From the NCBI GenBank assembly GCA_964419445.1, contig CAYQPE010000026.1:1-19977 (forward strand): a DNA stretch of 19,977 nt. The letters run 5' to 3'. This DNA is from JABHHG01 sp964419445 (GTDB lineage: Bacteria > Fidelibacterota > Marinisomatia > SCGC-AAA003-L08 > D37C17). How positions within the stretch are numbered: the first letter of the stretch is position 1; every line of letters starts with the position of its first letter. The translations under genes were made by a program, and so were the position numbers. Below the pieces are notes generated by a model that made no database searches, had not been told where the DNA came from, and saw only the letters and a program-made list of their open reading frames with translations. Positions 15,074 through 19,977 of the stretch are shown here, piece after piece.

Positions 15074-16267
15074 TTAGAATCCACTTACGAGATTAAACTC
15101 ACCAAAAGTCCGTCTATCAGAAAAAGTAAAGCGTCTGCCTGAACCATAATACCACACAATTACTGTATATGATTGCTCTGCATTATAATGACGATCAATA
15201 GTTTCTGGAGGGCCATAAATTATATGGATTTTACCCATATCTGACTTCCACCCATTATTCATAATCGAATAATTTTCATTTGCATAATGCACCCTGAAGT
15301 TAAATTCTTCCAGTAATTCATTATGTTTTGTAGTCGGTGTAGGATCACGCTGTTGCCAATAATTTTGGATATATGTTTTTAAATCTGTAAGATTCATATC
15401 ATATATATGCTTCGATTCCTCATGAGAAAGGACGTATAACATCACCCCTAAAAGTTCACTTTTTTTCTCCGACCACAATCGAGTTTCAGACTTATTGGGA
15501 ATCAATATTTCTTTAGTTAAATATTGACCATTTGCTCCAATAAAAAATGTGTATTTACCTTCCCATTCTTGATTGATTTTATATGAAATATTATAAATTT
15601 GTTCATCATTTAGAATTAATTCATATTGAGTCGTGTCTATAAAGCTTGAATCTGAAAGGACTTTTACTTCGATATTAAATATATCGCTTTTATTATTTAA
15701 CTGCTCAAACTGAAACACCATCCATAATGAATCAATTTCACTATTTAATTTTTTCTGAATATGAATTTTTTCGCCATCTATAAATGAATATAGTCTAATA
15801 TCACTTTTAGACGAATCCTCCATTACATCTACAACTTTGGATTCTTTCATTACACGATGGCTATCATCATCTTCAACTATTACCGAAATTTTATATTGAT
15901 CTTCTATGATGGGTAATATTAATTCTTCTTCAATTTCAAAAAATTTAGCGGGATTTCTAGTATCTTCATAATACTTTAATAAAATATTATGTGATTTAGA
16001 AATTCGCCGAATTAGTTTTTCACTGTCTTTTTCATTGACATGAATTGTATAATTTAAATTTGCAGAAAATTGTAATTCCTCTTTTTTGAATACTAAATTT
16101 TTATACGGGACTTTGATTAATAAATTTACTTTTTTAGAATCGGTATTAGTAGAATAAACTATGGTATCAATTTGAATTTTATGTGGTTTTGGTTTATTCA
16201 TTTTAACAGGAGTTATGGCACATCCTGAAAATATTATAAAAAATATTATATAAAATCTATTAATCAA
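15074..16267 (-). CDS. GWxTD-family lipoprotein
   Basis: A 397-residue envelope protein. The signal peptide ends in lipobox FSGC, with Cys16 as the probable lipidated residue. The middle is beta-rich without recognised motifs. The C-terminal GWxTD domain is clear: YWQQRDPTPTTKHNELLEEFNFRV, then GWKSDMGKIHIIYGPPETID (339 onward), with Ser replacing the usual Thr. GWxTD proteins are common in FCB and other anaerobic or marine lineages; their function is unknown. I place the start at TTG 16267, eight bases after GGAG at 16276-16279, overlapping the upstream stop as TTGATTAA. The adjacent TTG at 16270 is equally possible. A TTG at 16339 would put a long non-signal leader before the lipobox. Confidence 0.85.
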   Translation of the reverse strand: MINRFYIIFFIIFSGCAITPVKMNKPKPHKIQIDTIVYSTNTDSKKVNLLIKVPYKNLVFKKEELQFSANLNYTIHVNEKDSEKLIRRISKSHNILLKYYEDTRNPAKFFEIEEELILPIIEDQYKISVIVEDDDSHRVMKESKVVDVMEDSSKSDIRLYSFIDGEKIHIQKKLNSEIDSLWMVFQFEQLNNKSDIFNIEVKVLSDSSFIDTTQYELILNDEQIYNISYKINQEWEGKYTFFIGANGQYLTKEILIPNKSETRLWSEKKSELLGVMLYVLSHEESKHIYDMNLTDLKTYIQNYWQQRDPTPTTKHNELLEEFNFRVHYANENYSIMNNGWKSDMGKIHIIYGPPETIDRHYNAEQSYTVIVWYYGSGRRFTFSDRRTFGEFNLVSGF

Positions 16268-17858
16268 CAAGTTCACTCCAGTAATAATAATGAACACCTT
16301 TGTTGGTGAGAAACCATGCCCAGTCCTCATTAGATTCAATATTATAAATTTTTATAGATTTATTTTCGTTATTTATAGGGATACTCCACTCTCGATTATC
16401 AAATAAATTTTGTAATCTTACTTCAACGCCATTGGTGGTCCACAAATAATCTTCAAATAAATAAAAATTGGTGATACGATTAGATCTTTTAATTTCTTTT
16501 CCATCAATAATTTCCCAAAGAACATTATCAACTCCCCAAATGGAATTATCTATAATTTGTAATTGTAAAAACTGCTTTTCTGAAATTTTAGCAATTTTAT
16601 TATCAACTAAATTTACTTCATATATTCCATTTTCACAGGAGATATATGCATGGTTATTATGAAATTTAATTTGATAAATTTCCAATCCATTGAAGGCATT
16701 TACCCAATTTTCGATATTGGGGATAACCTTAAAATTTTGGGTTGAAACTTCATCAATTCCCAATTTTGTACACAAATAGAGTGAATTATCTTTATAAGAT
16801 ATATCCCAAATTGCATTGTCTTTTAATCCATCCCTTGAATTTAGAAATGACCAATCCTTATGAATAGTATCGTATTGAAGTAAACCATTTAGTGTAGACA
16901 CAAAAACATCAGTATCCAATATAAAAATATCATGTACATCTGAGTACAAAGATTGGTCAAGTGATTCAATTTTTAGATATGAAAAGCTATTTTCATTCTC
17001 GTTCCAGTGAGTTAAAATTGACTGGTATGAATCAGTAGTTCTTGATGTTCTGCCATATCTTTTAAAATAACTATCTCCAAAATACCAATTACCATTTTTA
17101 TCTACATCAGCAGAAGTAATTGACGTTGAATGTGGCCCATATTGAATTACTTCTAATCTTGATGAATAATCTGACCCTTTAAGAATTACACCTTCTTTAG
17201 TACCAAACCATATATTACCTTGATTATCTTTATATTTCACATTAGGATGAATTTCATAACCATCTTTATGGGTTATGGAGCGTAAACCCACATTCCAATT
17301 TTCAAATATTACATATTGAGAGATATCAATATTTTCACTTCCTTGACCATGATGATATGAGGACCACTCTATAAAATCAACTTCAGAACTATTAATTTCT
17401 TCATTATCACTAATTTTCACACCATTTCCATATATGGGATAAATTGAAAATCCAATTTCTAACCATACATAAGAGGATGAACTCCCAATATTTGTAATAT
17501 ATCCTGAGGGAATTTCGAGATTATAATTATACAATTCATTCCAATATGAACTTACGGATGATTTTACAAAAATTTTGTTACGTGAAATTAGCCAATAAAA
17601 ATCTGTATTTTCATCATAATGTAGAATTTGAGGATTATATTCTTTTGAGTATAACTCAAGATTTAAATCGATATTTCCACTAGTTTTATCACAGCTAAAA
17701 ATACCATTTTCAGTTAAAAAATGAACATTGTAGTAGTCTTCTGTTATTGATTTGATTTCACCCATTTTTTGAACAATGAACCAATCGTCAATATCAAAGT
17801 GTAAACCATTTAAAAATGATACAAATATTAAAATAGGGTAAAATGCACGGATGGTCAT
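16260..17858 (-). CDS. Secreted beta-propeller-like protein
   Basis: A 532-residue exported protein with a signal peptide (about 1-18, FYPILIFVSFLNG). The rest is a series of about 40-60-residue beta units with Trp/Gly-rich turns. DNQGNIWFGTKEGV, VDKNGNWYFGDSYF and DTDVFVSTLNGLLQYD resemble the blades of two-component-regulator propellers (Reg_prop). No kinase, receiver or transmembrane output domain follows, and no T9SS tail is seen, so it is probably a soluble periplasmic or surface propeller. Ligand and partner are unknown. The ATG abuts the gpmI stop (TAAATG), and its end overlaps the GWxTD lipoprotein start, which suggests these two envelope proteins are made together. Confidence 0.75.
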   Translation of the reverse strand: MTIRAFYPILIFVSFLNGLHFDIDDWFIVQKMGEIKSITEDYYNVHFLTENGIFSCDKTSGNIDLNLELYSKEYNPQILHYDENTDFYWLISRNKIFVKSSVSSYWNELYNYNLEIPSGYITNIGSSSSYVWLEIGFSIYPIYGNGVKISDNEEINSSEVDFIEWSSYHHGQGSENIDISQYVIFENWNVGLRSITHKDGYEIHPNVKYKDNQGNIWFGTKEGVILKGSDYSSRLEVIQYGPHSTSITSADVDKNGNWYFGDSYFKRYGRTSRTTDSYQSILTHWNENENSFSYLKIESLDQSLYSDVHDIFILDTDVFVSTLNGLLQYDTIHKDWSFLNSRDGLKDNAIWDISYKDNSLYLCTKLGIDEVSTQNFKVIPNIENWVNAFNGLEIYQIKFHNNHAYISCENGIYEVNLVDNKIAKISEKQFLQLQIIDNSIWGVDNVLWEIIDGKEIKRSNRITNFYLFEDYLWTTNGVEVRLQNLFDNREWSIPINNENKSIKIYNIESNEDWAWFLTNKGVHYYYWSELVD

Positions 17859-19385
17859 TTAGGGTGATTTAATGAGAAGATTCTCACCTGTCATTTCTTG
17901 AGGAATAGGTATTTCTAAATACGATAAAATTGTAGGTGCAATATCTGCTAATTTCCCATTCTTTTTCAGTGAAAACTCAGCGTTATCAACATCTAAAACA
18001 AACGGTACAGGTAATATTGTATGTGCGGTATGAGCTTCTCCTGTTTTGGGATCAATCATCATTTCTAAATTTCCATGATCAGCAGTTAAAAATACAGCAC
18101 CACCCTTTTCTTTTACTGCTTGTGTAACTTTCCCTACACAATCATCTATTTTTTCTACGGCTTTAATGGCTGCATCTAATATACCCGTATGGCCTACCAT
18201 ATCAGGGTTGGCATAATTCATGATAATGGCATCAAATTTTTCAGATTGGATTGCAGCTAAAACTTTATCGGTAACTTTTTCAGCACTCATTTCAGGTTGT
18301 AAATCATAGGTTGCAACTTTGGGTGATGGTACTAAAATCCGCTCTTCTTGAGGGAATTGTGCTTCATCTCCACCATTGAAAAAATAAGTTACATGTGCAT
18401 ACTTTTCAGTTTCTGCAATACGTAGTTGAGAAAAACCATTTTCATCTAAAATTTGAGGGAAAATATTATTTAATTGGATGGGTGGATATAGTGCCGGAAA
18501 TGAAAATGACTCTTGATATTGTGTCATACTCGTTAAATGGATATCTAAATCTTTTACTTCAAACTCAGAAAAATCTGACTCTGTAAATGCTCTACACATC
18601 TGACGCATTCTGTCAGCCCTAAAATTAAAGGTTAGTAATGCATCATTCTTTTGAATTTTACAAGCTTCACCAATTATCTTTGGAATTATAAACTCATCAG
18701 TTTCCGTATCATACATTTTTTCAACATATTCTGATAATGAATTAACGTTTTCACCCTTACCTTCAGTTAACATTTTATATGCTTTTTCAACTCTATCCCA
18801 TCTATTATCTCTATCCATCGCATAATATCGCCCACAAACCGTCTTAATACTTCCAAAATTTAATTCATTTATAAAACCTTGCAATTTTTTTATATATGAT
18901 TTTCCACTGGTTGGTGATGTATCACGTCCATCCGTTATAACATGAATAATTGCATTTTTAACTTTATGCTCTTTGGCTGCCTTTAGAATGTAAAATAAAT
19001 GGTCAATATGGCTATGAACACCACCATCACTAAGTAAACCATATAAATGTAGATTTGAATCATTCTCATTTACAAAATCAAAAACAGATGTAAGATTATT
19101 GTTTTGAATTAGTGAATTATTTTTTATATCATCATTTATTCTTACTAAATCCTGCTTAACTATTCTGCCAGCACCGATATTGGTGTGTCCCACTTCAGAA
19201 TTTCCCATTACACCATCAGGTAATCCTACAAATGGACCAGAGGTTTCTACCACACTTAGGGGCTTATTTTGTAGCAAATTATCAAGATGGGGTGTATTTG
19301 CTAAAGCATGGGCATTCCCACGCTCTTCTTCACGTAAACCAAAACCATCTAAAATAATAAGTATAAACTTCAATATTTTCTCCAT
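17859..19385 (-). CDS. gpmI: 2,3-bisphosphoglycerate-independent phosphoglycerate mutase
   Basis: GpmI interconverts 3- and 2-phosphoglycerate in glycolysis and gluconeogenesis, using two Mn ions and a phosphoserine intermediate. The 508-residue length is standard. Visible residues are Asp13 in LDGFG and catalytic Ser63 in GNSEVGHTNIGAGR. ITDGRDTSPTSG, CGRYYAMDRDNRWDR, FNFRADRMRQ and FLTADHGNLEMM follow in the usual order. The start ATG has no strong ribosome site and lies 18 bases downstream of the candidate promoter motif. It is the first gene of the right operon and is followed with no gap by the propeller gene, an unusual partner for a cytoplasmic core enzyme. Confidence 0.97.
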   Translation of the reverse strand: MEKILKFILIILDGFGLREEERGNAHALANTPHLDNLLQNKPLSVVETSGPFVGLPDGVMGNSEVGHTNIGAGRIVKQDLVRINDDIKNNSLIQNNNLTSVFDFVNENDSNLHLYGLLSDGGVHSHIDHLFYILKAAKEHKVKNAIIHVITDGRDTSPTSGKSYIKKLQGFINELNFGSIKTVCGRYYAMDRDNRWDRVEKAYKMLTEGKGENVNSLSEYVEKMYDTETDEFIIPKIIGEACKIQKNDALLTFNFRADRMRQMCRAFTESDFSEFEVKDLDIHLTSMTQYQESFSFPALYPPIQLNNIFPQILDENGFSQLRIAETEKYAHVTYFFNGGDEAQFPQEERILVPSPKVATYDLQPEMSAEKVTDKVLAAIQSEKFDAIIMNYANPDMVGHTGILDAAIKAVEKIDDCVGKVTQAVKEKGGAVFLTADHGNLEMMIDPKTGEAHTAHTILPVPFVLDVDNAEFSLKKNGKLADIAPTILSYLEIPIPQEMTGENLLIKSP

Positions 19386-19403
19386 AATTGATTAATTGAT
19401 GGG

Positions 19404-19417
19404 GCTATAATTTAGAT
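19404..19417 (-). promoter_or_regulatory. Candidate promoter motif upstream of gpmI
   Basis: On the plus strand this reads GCTATAATTTAGAT, and on the minus strand ATCTAAATTATAGC. Apart from one extra A, the same string lies upstream of oppF at 12689-12703. Both copies lie 16-18 bases before the start of the first gene of a leftward operon, which fits a -10 region and short leader. No good -35 box is evident here. This is inference from two sites only. Confidence 0.4.
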
Positions 19418-19439
19418 AAATACATATTGGTGTATAAAT

Positions 19440-19469
19440 AAAAAAGCCTCTGTTTTCAGAGGCTTTTTT
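19440..19469. terminator. Bidirectional hairpin terminator
   Basis: A perfect stem GCCTCTG/CAGAGGC (19446-19452 and 19457-19463) encloses a TTTT loop. It is flanked by six A on the left and six T on the right, so the stem can extend to 13 pairs and gives a U-tract on either strand. It lies 20 bases past the stop of the type IX-tail gene and before gpmI, so it most likely ends leftward transcription of the former and isolates the gpmI operon. Confidence 0.88.
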
Positions 19470-19489
19470 ATTAACTCGTAATTATTCGT

Positions 19490-19977
19490 TTATCGTAAGA
19501 GCACCAGTTTCTTTGTAATTACTGATTCTGATGTTCTTAACTGATAAATATACATACCAGATGCAACCTTAAGTCCACTATTATCTACTGCATTCCAAAC
19601 TATTGAATATTTACCTGGCACATAATATCCACTTGCTAGTGTATATACCTCTTTACCGGTAAGGTCATATACTATCAATGATATTGACTCAGGTGTAGAC
19701 ACATCAAATTCAATAGTTGTTGAAGGATTAAATGGATTTGGATAGTTCTGATAAACTGCAAATTCAGTTGGCATCTCCTCTATTGATAACATAGATTGCA
19801 TAAAATCAATTGATATATCTGTTGGCACTCCAGTGCCTGCAACATCCAAGCTAGTACTTAAACTAAACTTCTCATTAGACGACTCCATCACATAATCTAA
19901 ACAATCATAACCAAATGTTAAATCTTCATTGTATGCTGTATTTGTAGAATCATCATCAAAACAAAATTGAGAATCGA
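19490..19977 (-). CDS. Secreted protein with type IX sorting/FlgD-like C-terminal domain, cut by the right window edge
   Basis: The frame stays open to the right edge, so only the last 161 residues are seen; the GTG at 19891 is an internal Val codon, not the start. The upstream part (FDDDSTNTAYNED) is acidic and reads as coding. The C-terminal region holds QNYPNPFNPSTTIEF (about 76-90 of the visible part), SLIVYDLTGKEV, GKYSIVWNAVDNSG and SGMYIYQL, ending KKLVLLR. This is the FlgD-Ig-like/type A sorting domain that targets proteins to the type IX secretion system in Bacteroidota and relatives. The catalytic or binding part is outside the window, so the function is unknown. The gene is terminated by the hairpin at 19440-19469. 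Confidence 0.88.
   Translation of the reverse strand, partial: DSQFCFDDDSTNTAYNEDLTFGYDCLDYVMESSNEKFSLSTSLDVAGTGVPTDISIDFMQSMLSIEEMPTEFAVYQNYPNPFNPSTTIEFDVSTPESISLIVYDLTGKEVYTLASGYYVPGKYSIVWNAVDNSGLKVASGMYIYQLRTSESVITKKLVLLR

Overview
The window is AT-rich bacterial chromosome, densely packed and almost wholly coded on the minus strand, with one plus-strand gene. Three features point to the Fibrobacteres-Chlorobi-Bacteroidetes (FCB) superphylum: a type IX secretion-style C-terminal tail with the QNYPNPFNPST motif, a GWxTD-family lipoprotein, and the order purH-mreB-mreC-mreD-mrdA-rodA that I know from Bacteroidota. A single-domain GT5 glycogen-synthase-like protein fits too. My best guess is Candidatus Marinimicrobia (SAR406) or a near relative; this is inference from protein style, as no rRNA or tRNA gene is visible.

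Layout. At the right edge is the C-terminal end of a large secreted protein, closed by a strong symmetrical hairpin terminator (19440-19469). Next comes a leftward operon (19385 to 13834): gpmI, a secreted propeller-like protein, a GWxTD-family lipoprotein, a RecB-type PD-(D/E)XK nuclease with a probable Fe-S cluster, and a GNAT acetyltransferase. Its genes abut or overlap. The lone plus-strand gene (12745-13842) encodes a DUF3524/QTMAN-family glycosyltransferase related to the animal tRNA-queuosine mannosyltransferase. It converges on the GNAT gene with a 9-base overlap.

A second, long leftward block starts at 12672: oppF/dppF-type ABC ATPase, mtaB, deoxynucleoside kinase, purN, purH, mreB, mreC, mreD, mrdA (PBP2), rodA. 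After an 88-base gap it continues with a YbgF/CpoB-like lipoprotein, the truncated GT5 protein, and a lipoprotein that runs off the left edge. Many junctions are TAATG, ATGA, ATGATTAA or stop codons directly abutting starts, so translational coupling is likely.

Functionally, the second block joins nucleotide supply (kinase, PurN, PurH), tRNA modification (MtaB, with the QTMAN homologue nearby) and the elongasome (MreBCD, PBP2, RodA). The first operon joins a central glycolytic enzyme with envelope or secreted proteins and a DNA-processing nuclease. No CRISPR array, insertion sequence, prophage or obvious horizontally acquired island is visible. The region is mostly core genome; the points of interest are a bacterial QTMAN homologue, a probably non-catalytic GT5 domain, a likely zinc site in PBP2, the propeller/GWxTD pair, and a short motif shared upstream of the two operon leaders.
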